Notes under the pieces: generated by a model | The model's input: only the letters and a program-made list of their open reading frames with translations | The model's database searches: none | What the model was told of the DNA's origin: nothing | Assembly (NCBI RefSeq): GCF_042678405.1 | Contig: NZ_JBHTLI010000003.1 | Span: forward strand, 248,001-312,000 | Length of the DNA: 64,000 bases | DNA from: Salegentibacter_A chungangensis | GTDB taxonomy: Bacteria > Bacteroidota > Bacteroidia > Flavobacteriales > Flavobacteriaceae | Direction: 5' to 3' | Made by a program: the position numbers and the translations under genes | In this document: positions 17,200-26,871 of the stretch, piece after piece | How positions within the stretch are numbered: position 1 is the stretch's first letter | How the letters are laid out: each line of letters opens with the position of its first letter

Positions 17200-20100
17200 A
17201 TGCAAAATTTTACTTTAGGTAAGAATGGAACGAATTGGTTCCTTTTTGCCTTTGTTTTTTTAATCGGAAACTTGTCCTCTTTTGGGCAAGAAGTATGCCC
17301 AACAGAAAGCGGGACATCTTCTTCTCAGACTTTCTGTTATTTAGAAACAGTTGGAGACATCCAAAGGGATGGTTCCAATACCGCTGTTTATCAGACAGAC
17401 GACAATCAGAATGACACACAGCCTATTCCTGCAGATGAGCTACTTACTGATGGGACAACCTATTATGTGGGTGGTGAATCGGGAACCTGTGACAGGGTAG
17501 CCGTAACTGCAACAGTTAATGCTGAAGCAACACCTACCAACACTATTTTCCCTAATAGCAACAGCTTTTCAATAAGCCCTTGTTCAGCGACTAATTTTTC
17601 AGCATCTGACCTGGCCAGCTATTTTGAGCCTATTAGCGGATATAGCATAGAGGTTTATGATACAGAGTTTGGGACCACTCCTTACACTGGCGAACTAGTA
17701 CCTGGAGATAGCTATTATGTTGGACAGGTAGGATCAGGATGTCCTTCTACAAGGGCAGCAGTAGGTTACGATCCTAACGATCCTGATGCTCCAACGGCTA
17801 CATCTCCACAAACTTTTTGTGAAGGAGCAACAGTAGCAGACCTTCAGGCTCAGGGAACTTACCCTAACACTCAGGATATCAGATGGTACAGATCTGAAAC
17901 TGCAAATTCACCACTTTCAGACGACACTCAATTGATTGATGGGCAGACTTATTACGCATCACAAGTTGTGAATGATCGTAATAGTGTTTTTCCTCCTTGT
18001 GAAAGTGAAGAAAGAACTGCTGTATTAGTAAATGTAGAACAAGGTCCAGATGCTGGTGCTGATAACACCGGGACGGTATGTGAGTCCGATGTTCAGGATA
18101 CATTTCCTAGTAATGATGCAGTTGAAGATTATTATTTAAGCCTTTTAGATTCTGGAGTACCAGCTGATGGCACCTTTAACCCGACAATTGACCAAATCGT
18201 TTCCCAATATCAAAATGATACAGACGGTCTTGGGGACTTCACAACAACTTATACAATTGGCTCAGGAGACTGCCAGGACTCAGCAGAATTAACCATTAGT
18301 ATTGTCCCTCTTGTAGCGGCCGATGCGGGAAGTGATGTAGATTTGAGCTTTTGCTCTGCTGAAGGCGAACAAAATTTATATGATTACTTAAGTGACGATG
18401 CAAATCCTGACGGATATTTTCAGGGATATGAAGATGGACTCTTCAATCCGTCTGAAGAAGGAGCAGGAACCTATAATATTTCTTATGTTGTTGATGATTC
18501 CACTGCTTGTGTAACCGGAAGCGACAATGCCACATATACAGTTGAAGTTAATAACGGAACAGGAACAGATTTAGCTCTTACATTCTGTTCTACTGAGTTT
18601 GATGGAATGTCTCAAATGGAGGCTTTTAATTATATAGTTTCTTCTATTCAAGACTTCAACTCTGAAGATTATAATTTAGATGGATTCGACCCAAGTCTTG
18701 AATCCCTTTTCGCAACTTTCGATCCAAACAACCCAGCTGGAGTATATGAAACAACTTATTCAGCAGGCACAGGGAATTGTGAAGATGTAACTAATTTTTC
18801 TCTAACAATAAACGATCCTGAGCCTGCAAATGCAGGAGATGATCAAAACCTGACTTTTTGTACAGGTAACGGTGAGGAGAATCTTTACAATTACTTGAGC
18901 GAAGGAGCCAATACTAATGGTGTTTTTGAAGGTTACGAAAATGGAGCCTTCGACCCTATGACGGAAGGAGCCGGAAACTATGAAGTTACGTACACTGTCG
19001 ACGGCACTGAAGCTTGCGTAACAGGTAGCGATTCTGCAACATTCTTCATAGAAGTAAACGAAGGAGCTGCTAACGCAGGTAGTGACAACACGGGGATTGT
19101 TTGTGAAAGTGACGTTCAAGCAACTTTCCCTAGCCTTGATGCAGTTGAAGACTATTATTTAAGTTTATTAGATTCCGGAGTGCCAGCCAACGGAACGTTC
19201 GACCCAACAATTGATCAAATCGTCTCTCAATACCAAAATGATGAAGACGGCCTGGGTGATTTCACAGTGACCTATACTGTTGCAGACGGAGACTGTACGG
19301 ACTCAACTGAACTTACGATTAGAATAACTGAATCTGATCCAGCTAACGCAGGAGAAGATCAAAACTTAACTTTTTGCACTGGTAATGGAGAGGAGAATCT
19401 CTACAATTACTTGAGTGAAGATGCTAATCCAAACGGGGTATTTGAAGGATATGAAAACGGTATCTTTGACCCGATGGCAGAAGGAGCTGGATCTTACGAA
19501 GTAACTTATACCGTAGATGAAAGTGCAGAATGTGTAACCGGAAATGATTCGGCCACTTTCTTTATAGAAGTAAACGAAGGTGCTGCAAATGCAGGTAGCG
19601 ATAACACAGGCATAGTTTGCGAAAGTGATGTTCAAGCCACCTTCCCAAGTATTGATGAAGTAAGAAAGTACTACTTAAGCTTACTTGATAAAGGGGTTTC
19701 AAGAGGTGGAACCTTTAACCCATCTGTAGCCCAGATGGTAGATGATTACCAAAATGATGAGGATGGCCTTGGTGATTTCACCCTAACTTATACAGTAACT
19801 GATGGTGATTGCCAGGATTCTGCTGAACTAACAGTAAGCATTATAGCAACTCAACCGGCAAATGCAGGGGTAATTGAGGATGTTGTTGTTTGCTCCAATG
19901 ACGAAGACATCAACCTCTATAGCCTTTTAAGCGAGGATGCTAGCCAGGATGGAATCTTTACCGGATATGAAGATGGTATCTTCAGCCCTTCTGAAGAAGG
20001 TGCCGGATCTTACGACCTCACTTACGTAGTAAATGAAGATGTTTCCTGTGTAACCGGAGAAGATTCGGAAAGTTTCATAATAGAAGTAAACGAAGCTCCT

Positions 20101-21870
20101 AATGCAGGTTCTGATATCACTCAGGAATACTGCATTACAGAAGCTCAGGATTTAATCAACAGTCCTCAGGATGCTATTGATCTATACTATTCTCTTTTAG
20201 ACGAAGGTGTACCTCAGGATGGAGCTTTTGAACCATCTTTAGAGACCTTGGCTACTCAGTTTGCCAGTAACCCTATTGGTACTTTTGAAACAGTATATAC
20301 TGTTTCAAATGATGAATGCGAAGACTCAGCAACTATATCAGTTACCATAAAAGATACTGTAGAAGCTGATGCAGGTGATGATACTGAAGTTACTTTCTGC
20401 CTGGGCCAAAGCGAACAAAATCTTTATGACTATCTTCCTGAAAATGCCAATCCTGATGGATATTTTGAGGGATTAGACAATGGAATGTTCAATCCATCTG
20501 AAGCTGGTGAATTCACAGTTACATACACCGTAGATCCAACTACCGCCTGTGTAACCGGAAGTGATTCATCTATATTTACCATTCAGGTAAATGACTTATC
20601 AGGAGTTGCCGGAGAAGATCAATCTCAAACAGTATGTAGTGCAGATGTAGATATGTTATTCCCGGATGTACCATCGGTTAGAAACTTCTATCTTGATATG
20701 CTTGATGAAGATGTTGCTAGAGACGGTACATTCACTCCTTCAATTTCAGAAATAATTGAAGCCTACCAAAGCGACGGGGTTGGAGAATATAACACCACCT
20801 ATACTGTAGGAACTGGTGAATGTACAGATTCAGCTGAATTAAATGTAACCATCCTGCAATCACCATTAGCAGGCGAAGATATGGATCTTGATGTTTGCAC
20901 AAATCAGGGCACTGTAAACTTATTTGATTTCCTAAGTGTTGATGCAGATACTACGGGAGAATTCACTCTTGATGGAGATGTAATCACTGACGGAATGATG
21001 AACCCTGCAGATTTTGAGGTTGACACTTATACTGTAACTTATACAGTAGAGTCTGATAATGAGTGTGCAGATGACACATCAACTTTTACAATTAACGTAA
21101 ATGAAGCACCAGCTTCTCCGGAAGCTGCAGACCAGTCTTTCTGTGCTGTTGATATGGCAACAGGAGCTGACCTAATGCCTTCTGGCGAGGATTATACCTG
21201 GTATGCAGATGCTGAAATGACCACTATGGTTGCAGCAGATGACGAGCTTATGACCGGAGAGTACTATGTAACTCAAACTAACGGAGGTTGTGAGTCTGAT
21301 GCCACAATGGTAAACGTAACTATAGATGACATCGACGCTCCAAGCATAGATAATTCAGCTCTTGAGCTTTGTGAAGCAGATGAACCTACCATTGCTGATC
21401 TTAATGACGGTATTAATGAATCTGGTGATATCACCTGGTACGATGCGGAAGAAGATGGTGAGGAGCTTAGCCTGAACACTCAATTAGAAGATGGTGTTAC
21501 TTACTACGCTTCTTTAACCAGTGCCAACACAGGATGTGAAAGTTCTGTAAGACTGGCCGTGACGGTAGAGCTACAACAATGTCCTCTTGTATTCCCTGAG
21601 GTTATAACACCAAACGGGGATGGTCTGAACGATGTGTACTCAATCGATAATATCGAAAACGAATATCCAAACTATAACCTTGAAGTCTATAACAGATGGG
21701 GTAACTTGGTATACAAAGGGAACGCTTCCACTCCTAAGTGGGACGGAACTTCAAACCAGGGAGGTTCTCTTGGAGATGATGTTCTTCCTGTTGGAGTATA
21801 CTTCTGGGTTGTTGAATTCAACGACGGAAGCACTCCTGCTAAACAAGGTAAAGTATACTTAAGTAGATAA
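17200..21870 (+). CDS. Giant acidic repeat protein with T9SS type-B (gliding-associated) C-terminal sorting domain
   Basis: A 1556-residue secreted surface protein, probably an adhesin-like fibre. A signal peptide (ending LSSFGQ) is followed by three Ig-like modules up to about 283. Twelve roughly 85-residue modules then alternate between two types up to about 1300. Two further Ig-like modules come next (for example GDITWYDAEEDG). The last 96 residues (1461-1556, CPLVFPEVITPNGDGLNDVY) are the type-B sorting domain read by the type IX machinery. The modules are very acidic, with paired Cys and many Asp, compatible with calcium binding (inference). It is co-directional with PorP/SprF and OmpA genes, the usual partners of type-B cargo. 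Confidence 0.9.
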   Translation: MQNFTLGKNGTNWFLFAFVFLIGNLSSFGQEVCPTESGTSSSQTFCYLETVGDIQRDGSNTAVYQTDDNQNDTQPIPADELLTDGTTYYVGGESGTCDRVAVTATVNAEATPTNTIFPNSNSFSISPCSATNFSASDLASYFEPISGYSIEVYDTEFGTTPYTGELVPGDSYYVGQVGSGCPSTRAAVGYDPNDPDAPTATSPQTFCEGATVADLQAQGTYPNTQDIRWYRSETANSPLSDDTQLIDGQTYYASQVVNDRNSVFPPCESEERTAVLVNVEQGPDAGADNTGTVCESDVQDTFPSNDAVEDYYLSLLDSGVPADGTFNPTIDQIVSQYQNDTDGLGDFTTTYTIGSGDCQDSAELTISIVPLVAADAGSDVDLSFCSAEGEQNLYDYLSDDANPDGYFQGYEDGLFNPSEEGAGTYNISYVVDDSTACVTGSDNATYTVEVNNGTGTDLALTFCSTEFDGMSQMEAFNYIVSSIQDFNSEDYNLDGFDPSLESLFATFDPNNPAGVYETTYSAGTGNCEDVTNFSLTINDPEPANAGDDQNLTFCTGNGEENLYNYLSEGANTNGVFEGYENGAFDPMTEGAGNYEVTYTVDGTEACVTGSDSATFFIEVNEGAANAGSDNTGIVCESDVQATFPSLDAVEDYYLSLLDSGVPANGTFDPTIDQIVSQYQNDEDGLGDFTVTYTVADGDCTDSTELTIRITESDPANAGEDQNLTFCTGNGEENLYNYLSEDANPNGVFEGYENGIFDPMAEGAGSYEVTYTVDESAECVTGNDSATFFIEVNEGAANAGSDNTGIVCESDVQATFPSIDEVRKYYLSLLDKGVSRGGTFNPSVAQMVDDYQNDEDGLGDFTLTYTVTDGDCQDSAELTVSIIATQPANAGVIEDVVVCSNDEDINLYSLLSEDASQDGIFTGYEDGIFSPSEEGAGSYDLTYVVNEDVSCVTGEDSESFIIEVNEAPNAGSDITQEYCITEAQDLINSPQDAIDLYYSLLDEGVPQDGAFEPSLETLATQFASNPIGTFETVYTVSNDECEDSATISVTIKDTVEADAGDDTEVTFCLGQSEQNLYDYLPENANPDGYFEGLDNGMFNPSEAGEFTVTYTVDPTTACVTGSDSSIFTIQVNDLSGVAGEDQSQTVCSADVDMLFPDVPSVRNFYLDMLDEDVARDGTFTPSISEIIEAYQSDGVGEYNTTYTVGTGECTDSAELNVTILQSPLAGEDMDLDVCTNQGTVNLFDFLSVDADTTGEFTLDGDVITDGMMNPADFEVDTYTVTYTVESDNECADDTSTFTINVNEAPASPEAADQSFCAVDMATGADLMPSGEDYTWYADAEMTTMVAADDELMTGEYYVTQTNGGCESDATMVNVTIDDIDAPSIDNSALELCEADEPTIADLNDGINESGDITWYDAEEDGEELSLNTQLEDGVTYYASLTSANTGCESSVRLAVTVELQQCPLVFPEVITPNGDGLNDVYSIDNIENEYPNYNLEVYNRWGNLVYKGNASTPKWDGTSNQGGSLGDDVLPVGVYFWVVEFNDGSTPAKQGKVYLSR
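18049..21110 (+). repeat. Alternating A/B module array inside the giant protein gene
   Basis: Two module types alternate six times. Type A carries VCESDVQ near its start and GTFNPTIDQIVSQYQND near its middle. Type B carries FCTGNGEENLYNYLSE and EGAGSYEVTYTVD, then CVTGSDSATF. Module starts in residues: A 284, B 373, A about 453, B 541, A 623, B 714, A 796, B 886, A 966, B 1054, A 1134, B 1222. Modules 541-796 and 714-886 are the most alike. Confidence 0.85.
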
Positions 21871-21893
21871 TAAAGGATAAACACTAAACAGAA

Positions 21894-22832
21894 ATGAAAA
21901 AAACAATCACAAAATATTTAATATTTACAGGCATTATCCTTTTCTCTATTAAAGGTATGTCTCAGCAAGATCCGGTGTTTACGCAATACATGTACAACAT
22001 GAGCGTGGTTAACCCCGGTTATGCAACAGATGATCCTGGAATACTCAACCTTGGTGGTATTTACAGAAGTCAGTGGGTAGGAATGGAAGGTGCGCCAAGC
22101 ACCGCCAATTTCTTCGCCCACACTCCTGTGAGCGAAAGAGTAGAGCTAGGTATCAGTATTGTTCACGATGAGATAGGTGATATCATAAAGGAAAATAACA
22201 TTACCGCAGATTTTGCATACGTGCTTCCTGCAGGTGAGACCTCAAAAATTTCCTTTGGTGTTAAAGGGGGACTTTCTACTTATGATGCCGACCCTTCAGG
22301 ACTTATAATTCCTGATGGCAACGATCCGGCTGCAGAAAGTGTAAGTGAAGTGTTTCCTGTATTCGGGGTAGGTGCCTTCTGGTTTAGCGACAATTACTAT
22401 TTAGGGTTGTCTGCTCCAAACCTGTTCACCTCTAAGCACATTGAGAATTCACAAGGATTAAGAGGAATTGGAGAAGAAAACATCCATTACTTCTTAACCG
22501 GTGGATATGTGTTCGACCTTAATGAAAACCTTAAGCTTAAACCGGCCTTTATGGCCAGGGGAGTTCAGGGTGCACCTCTTTCCGTAGATGTTACTGCAAA
22601 CGTATTATTGTACGATCGTCTTGAAGCAGGTATCGGTTACAGATTCGATGAATCAGTAACAGGGCTTGTAAACTTCAAGATCACTCCGCAATTGCGTGTC
22701 GGGTATGCTTACGATTACACTACAAGCAACCTGAGCAATTACAATGATGGAACACACGAGATCATGCTTTTATTCGACCTCGATCTACTCGGGCTTAATA
22801 AAGGATATGATAAATCACCAAGATTCTTCTAA
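21894..22832 (+). CDS. PorP/SprF family type IX secretion membrane protein
   Basis: An outer membrane barrel of 312 residues that helps secrete or anchor type-B cargo. In Flavobacterium SprF is needed for export of the adhesin SprB encoded beside it. The signal peptide ends near GMSQQ. The family opening QDPVFTQYMYNMSVVNPGYA is present, followed by GLYRSQW-like GGIYRSQWVGMEGAP and repeated barrel strands. It begins 23 bases after the giant gene and ends 12 bases before the OmpA gene, so the three form one operon. The likely client is the giant repeat protein. Confidence 0.93.
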   Translation: MKKTITKYLIFTGIILFSIKGMSQQDPVFTQYMYNMSVVNPGYATDDPGILNLGGIYRSQWVGMEGAPSTANFFAHTPVSERVELGISIVHDEIGDIIKENNITADFAYVLPAGETSKISFGVKGGLSTYDADPSGLIIPDGNDPAAESVSEVFPVFGVGAFWFSDNYYLGLSAPNLFTSKHIENSQGLRGIGEENIHYFLTGGYVFDLNENLKLKPAFMARGVQGAPLSVDVTANVLLYDRLEAGIGYRFDESVTGLVNFKITPQLRVGYAYDYTTSNLSNYNDGTHEIMLLFDLDLLGLNKGYDKSPRFF

Positions 22833-22844
22833 AAACAGCATAAC

Positions 22845-24521
22845 ATGAGAAATATATATAGTACACTTTTAATACTCTTAGTAAGCGCTACCGCGTTCGC
22901 ACAGAGCTCTGAAATAAAGAAGGCCGATAAGTTCTTCGCCCAAAGAGCCTACATCGACGCAGCTGATGCTTATGAAAATGTAGTGGATAAAAACCAGGAA
23001 GTTCTTCAGAATCTTGGAGATTCCTACTTTTTCACTAACCAAATGGAAAATGCAGCCGAAATTTACCGGTTGCTTTTCCTTCGCCACGAAGGGAATATAG
23101 AGCCTGTATACCAGTTTAGATTCGCCAATGCTCTTAGAGCTACAGGCGAAAATGAAGATGCTGATAAATATATGAGCGCTTATACCGGGGATGATGTAAA
23201 CTATGAGGAATTCACCAAGAAAATGGACACTGTAGTTCCTCACGTATACACCACTAACCAGGTGATGAACAACAGCGCTTCTGCAGATTTCGGGATTGCT
23301 TTCTACGGAGATAAGATCGCTTTTGCTTCTACAAGAAACCAGGAGCGTCCTATCTACCCTTGGAACAACAAGCCAACCCTTGATCTTTACAGCGCAAACA
23401 TGTCTGATGACGGAGAGCTAAGCGATGTAGTGCTTTTCTCTGAAAACATCAACACCGATTCTCACGAAAGTTCAGCTACTTTCAGCGAAGACGGAAACGT
23501 GATGTATTTTGACCGTACCAATGAAGACAGAGTTAAGAATGAAGAAGGAATGAAGGTTGCTCACATTAGCATCTACCGTGCAGAAATGGTAGACGGCGAA
23601 TGGACCAACATCGAAAAACTTCCCTTCTCCAGCGAGGAATATTCTGTTGAACATCCAAGCCTTAGTGCCGATGGTTCTAAACTTTACTTTGCCAGTGATA
23701 TGCCTGGTTCAATGGGATCTTTCGACATCTACGTTGTAGACGTAAATGAAGACGGAACTTACGGAGAACCCGAGAATCTTGGAAGCGGAATCAATACAGC
23801 TCACCGTGAGCAGTTCCCTTTCATCAGTAAAGACGGAATCCTTTATTTCGCTTCAGACGGACATATGGGTTATGGAAACCTTGATGTTTACAGCAGCGAA
23901 GGAGACTTCAGCGAAGCTCAGAACTTAGGTGCTTCAGTAAACAGCGCTCACGATGATTTCGCATTCGCTGTGAAAGCTGACGAGGACAAAGGTTACCTTG
24001 CTTCAAACAGAAGAGGAACTGATAACCTTTATTCTTTCACAAGAGAAGACTATGAGCCACCGGTTGTAGAATTTGATGATAGAGAAACCAATACAGAAAC
24101 CGGTAGACAACAACTTAGAGATGTTGGTAAGATCTACTTCGATTTCGATAAGGCTACGATCAAACCAGAATCCGAGCCAACTCTTAACAAAGTGGTTGAC
24201 ATCATGAAGAAATATCCTGAACTGAACATCGAGATCGGATCTCACGCCGATGCCCGTGGTACTGACAAGTACAATATGGATCTTTCTGAAAGACGTGCCG
24301 CTTCAACCCTTGAGTATCTTGTAGAGCACGGTGTAGAACGTGAAAGACTAACCTCTAAAGGTTATGGTGAAAGTATGCCACTTAACGACTGTACCAAGCC
24401 TAGAATGTGCTCTGAAGAGCAGTATGCTAAGAACAGACGTAGTGAGTTCACCATTATGGATGATGAGCCTGCTACCGAAGAGATGGAAGGTGAAGAGATG
24501 GAGAACAATGAAGAAAACTAA
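22845..24521 (+). CDS. OmpA-family protein with TPR and WD40-like repeats
   Basis: A 558-residue envelope protein anchoring the cargo system to peptidoglycan. The signal peptide (ending ATAFAQ) is followed by a TPR-like N-terminus (about 20-110). PD40/WD40-type beta-propeller repeats follow (about 145-400, with SLSADGSKLYFASDMPGS and QFPFISKDGILYFASDG). The OmpA peptidoglycan-binding domain is at about 425-550 (YFDFDKATIKPES, then NMDLSERRAASTLEYL). Related PorE-type proteins often carry a carboxypeptidase-regulatory domain between propeller and OmpA; here the linker is too short for one. An acidic tail (EEMEGEEMENNEEN) ends the protein. A terminator follows, closing the three-gene operon. 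Confidence 0.92.
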   Translation: MRNIYSTLLILLVSATAFAQSSEIKKADKFFAQRAYIDAADAYENVVDKNQEVLQNLGDSYFFTNQMENAAEIYRLLFLRHEGNIEPVYQFRFANALRATGENEDADKYMSAYTGDDVNYEEFTKKMDTVVPHVYTTNQVMNNSASADFGIAFYGDKIAFASTRNQERPIYPWNNKPTLDLYSANMSDDGELSDVVLFSENINTDSHESSATFSEDGNVMYFDRTNEDRVKNEEGMKVAHISIYRAEMVDGEWTNIEKLPFSSEEYSVEHPSLSADGSKLYFASDMPGSMGSFDIYVVDVNEDGTYGEPENLGSGINTAHREQFPFISKDGILYFASDGHMGYGNLDVYSSEGDFSEAQNLGASVNSAHDDFAFAVKADEDKGYLASNRRGTDNLYSFTREDYEPPVVEFDDRETNTETGRQQLRDVGKIYFDFDKATIKPESEPTLNKVVDIMKKYPELNIEIGSHADARGTDKYNMDLSERRAASTLEYLVEHGVERERLTSKGYGESMPLNDCTKPRMCSEEQYAKNRRSEFTIMDDEPATEEMEGEEMENNEEN

Positions 24522-24558
24522 TTTCAATTAGTATATTCACTAACTAACCAATCAAAAA

Positions 24559-24590
24559 GAAAAAGCCCCTTTAAAAAGGGGCTTTTTTAA
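24559..24590 (+). terminator. Intrinsic terminator closing the giant protein-PorP-OmpA operon
   Basis: AAAAGCCCCTTT pairs with AAAGGGGCTTTT across a 2-3 base loop, followed by more T residues, about 40 bases after the OmpA gene stop. Confidence 0.88.
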
Positions 24591-24621
24591 TTTATATCAT
24601 CAGGCTTTTCGCTCAGATCGA

Positions 24622-25143
24622 TCACTTCTTTGGCGGATAGCCTTCCAGAGCCTTTTTAACGATCTTATCAAAAACAGCACTTCTTTCTTCAGGAGAAGCA
24701 TTCTTATCGAACCTGCTCTCCACCACTGCCTGCCAGATAAGCGAATCATCTTCCACATCAATAAAATCGAAGGTAAGCCGTAAATAGGTATCGGGGCCGC
24801 CCAAAGGGAATCCTCCGGAAACCCCTACTCCAACATTACGACCACTACCACCAATTCCAACACCCACGCGATTACCGCTATTCTGAATAAATTCTTCGGA
24901 ATAAACATTCACATAGATGCCGGCATCATCACCTCTTGAAAAGCCTTTACTTTTAAGGGCAGAGTCAAGGCTTTCGATAAGCCTTCCTTCATCCAGCTGA
25001 CTTAAGCCGGATCTAAAGTCCGGGAATAATGAATAGGTAGAATACTGACTGAAATTGACCTTCCGGTCATAATCGTATACGGCGCTCGGCGCATTACAGG
25101 ACGCAAGCACCAGACAAATAAGTAAAGTTTTGAAGATCTTCAT
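24622..25143 (-). CDS. DUF4136 family lipoprotein
   Basis: A 173-residue lipoprotein with the lipobox LASC (Cys16). DUF4136 members are envelope lipoproteins of unknown function; SQYSTYSLFPDFRSG and LRLTFDFIDVEDDSLIWQA fit the family. A Gly/Val-rich segment (GVGIGGSGRNVGVGVSGG) lies in the middle, as in many homologues. I chose the ATG at 25141-25143, which places the signal peptide correctly, over an upstream in-frame GTG at 25165-25167. It reads toward the operon terminator of the opposite strand. Confidence 0.85.
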   Translation of the reverse strand: MKIFKTLLICLVLASCNAPSAVYDYDRKVNFSQYSTYSLFPDFRSGLSQLDEGRLIESLDSALKSKGFSRGDDAGIYVNVYSEEFIQNSGNRVGVGIGGSGRNVGVGVSGGFPLGGPDTYLRLTFDFIDVEDDSLIWQAVVESRFDKNASPEERSAVFDKIVKKALEGYPPKK

Positions 25144-25229
25144 AGGATGAGTTTTTACGTAATTCACAAACCAAAAGCCGATGGCTTTCTACTAAATTAC
25201 GCAAAAACTATCCCAGAATATAATTGAAA

Positions 25230-26237
25230 TTATTCAGGCTTCTTATTGAGCATTTCCCAAAGCCTGTCCTTAAGTTCTGTTAGCCCTTGATGAGCGACTG
25301 AAGAAATAAAAATATATGGAGCTCCAAGGTTCTTATCAAGCTCCTGCTTCAATTCGGCCTTAAGTTCATCGTCCAGCATATCGCTCTTCGAAATCGCTAT
25401 AAGGCGATCCTTATCCAGCATTTCCGGATTATAACGCCTTAATTCGTCAAGAAGAATTTCGTATTGTTTGGTGATATCATCTGCATCTGCAGGAATAAGG
25501 AACAAAAGTGTGGAATTTCTCTCAATATGCCTTAAGAAACGATGTCCTATTCCCTTCCCTTCAGCTGCTCCTTCAATAATCCCGGGAATATCGGCAACCA
25601 CAAAGGTTTTAAAGTCACGATACTTTACGATCCCAAGATTTGGCTTAAGGGTAGTGAACTCATAATCGGCGATCTTGGGCTTAGCCGCAGTGATCACAGA
25701 AAGCAGGGTCGATTTTCCCGCATTTGGAAAACCTACAAGCCCAACATCGGCAAGGATCTTCAATTCGAGGGTGATATCCACCTCTTTCCCATCGATTCCG
25801 GGCTGTGAATAACGAGGAGTCTGATTTGTAGAACTTTTGAAATGCCAGTTTCCACGGCCTCCCATTCCACCTTCAGCCACCACGTACTCTTCGCCGTCTT
25901 CCGTGATCTCAAAAATTGGTTTTTGGGTATCGGTATCCCTGATTACGGTACCCAATGGCACTTCTATATACTCATCTGAACCATCGGCACCGGTGCTGCG
26001 TTGTTTCCCGCCATTACCACCGTGCTCGGCTCTTACGTGCCTTTTAAACTTCAAATGAAATAAGGTCCAAAGGTTTTTGTTTCCTTTAATGATCACGTGA
26101 CCACCACGACCACCGTCTCCGCCATCAGGCCCACCTTTGGTGATATATTTCTCGCGATGCAAATGCGATGATCCGCTACCTCCGTTCCCGGAAGAAACGT
26201 GAATCTTTACGTAGTCAACAAAATTCCCTTCAGTCAT
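25230..26237 (-). CDS. obg: Obg/CgtA GTPase
   Basis: An essential GTPase associated with large-ribosomal-subunit assembly and stress signalling. The 335 residues comprise the glycine-rich Obg fold (about 3-160, GGPDGGDGGRGGHV) and the G domain: P-loop GFPNAGKS (169-176), TTLKPNLG switch I, DIPG (216-219) and SKSD (G4). The protein ends soon after the G domain, so it lacks the extra C-terminal OCT domain of some Obg proteins. It is the third gene of hpt-adk-obg, 60 bases after adk. Confidence 0.97.
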   Translation of the reverse strand: MTEGNFVDYVKIHVSSGNGGSGSSHLHREKYITKGGPDGGDGGRGGHVIIKGNKNLWTLFHLKFKRHVRAEHGGNGGKQRSTGADGSDEYIEVPLGTVIRDTDTQKPIFEITEDGEEYVVAEGGMGGRGNWHFKSSTNQTPRYSQPGIDGKEVDITLELKILADVGLVGFPNAGKSTLLSVITAAKPKIADYEFTTLKPNLGIVKYRDFKTFVVADIPGIIEGAAEGKGIGHRFLRHIERNSTLLFLIPADADDITKQYEILLDELRRYNPEMLDKDRLIAISKSDMLDDELKAELKQELDKNLGAPYIFISSVAHQGLTELKDRLWEMLNKKPE

Positions 26238-26297
26238 ATTCTTCTTTTAGTAAAATTGATCTTCTGCAGTCTTCCGCAGAAAATTTCCGATCGGTAA

Positions 26298-26870
26298 TTA
26301 CAGCTTATCGATCACATCACTCAATCGCTGAGTGATCTCTTCTATGGAACCTACTCCGTTTACACCGTAGTATTTCCCCTGCTTTTTATAGTATTCCTTA
26401 AGGATAGCCGTTTCTTCATAATAAACACTGATCCTGTTGCGTACAACTTTCTCATCGGCATCATCGGGCCTTCCAGAGGTCTTTCCTCTTTCAAGCAAAC
26501 GCTCCACAAGGATCTCATCGTCAACCTCAAGAGCTATCATTGCGCTAACTTCGGTACCTTTTTGCTCCAGGAGCGCAGCTAAAGCCTCGGCCTGGGCCTC
26601 CGTTCTGGGAAATCCGTCAAAGATAAATCCTTCAGCGCCTTCATTTTTATCAACTTCGGCGTTAAGCATCTTAATCGTAACTTCATCGGGTACCAATTGC
26701 CCTTTATCCATAAAAGCTTTTGCACTTATCCCAAGTTCCGTTTCATTTTTGATATTGAAACGAAATACATCTCCTGTAGAAATATGAATTAGGTTGTACT
26801 TGTCTTTTAAGATTGTTGCCTGTGTTCCTTTGCCGGCTCCGGGAGGGCCAAACAGCACCAAATTTGTCAT
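26298..26870 (-). CDS. adk: Adenylate kinase (short form)
   Basis: Converts AMP and ATP to two ADP, closing purine nucleotide synthesis. The 190 residues hold the P-loop GPPGAGKGT (8-16), the AMP-binding FDGFPRT and the lid region LERGKTSGRPDD, which is the short non-zinc type. I chose the ATG at 26868-26870 giving MTNLVLFG; an upstream in-frame start would add 20 residues absent from the family. It begins 1 base after the hpt stop, showing translational coupling. Confidence 0.97.
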   Translation of the reverse strand: MTNLVLFGPPGAGKGTQATILKDKYNLIHISTGDVFRFNIKNETELGISAKAFMDKGQLVPDEVTIKMLNAEVDKNEGAEGFIFDGFPRTEAQAEALAALLEQKGTEVSAMIALEVDDEILVERLLERGKTSGRPDDADEKVVRNRISVYYEETAILKEYYKKQGKYYGVNGVGSIEEITQRLSDVIDKL

Positions 26871-26871
26871 G

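Noticed and set aside
18049..21110. Repeat array considered as CRISPR or tandem DNA repeat
   Set aside because: Repeats are about 250 bases long, in frame and diverged at silent sites; they are protein modules.
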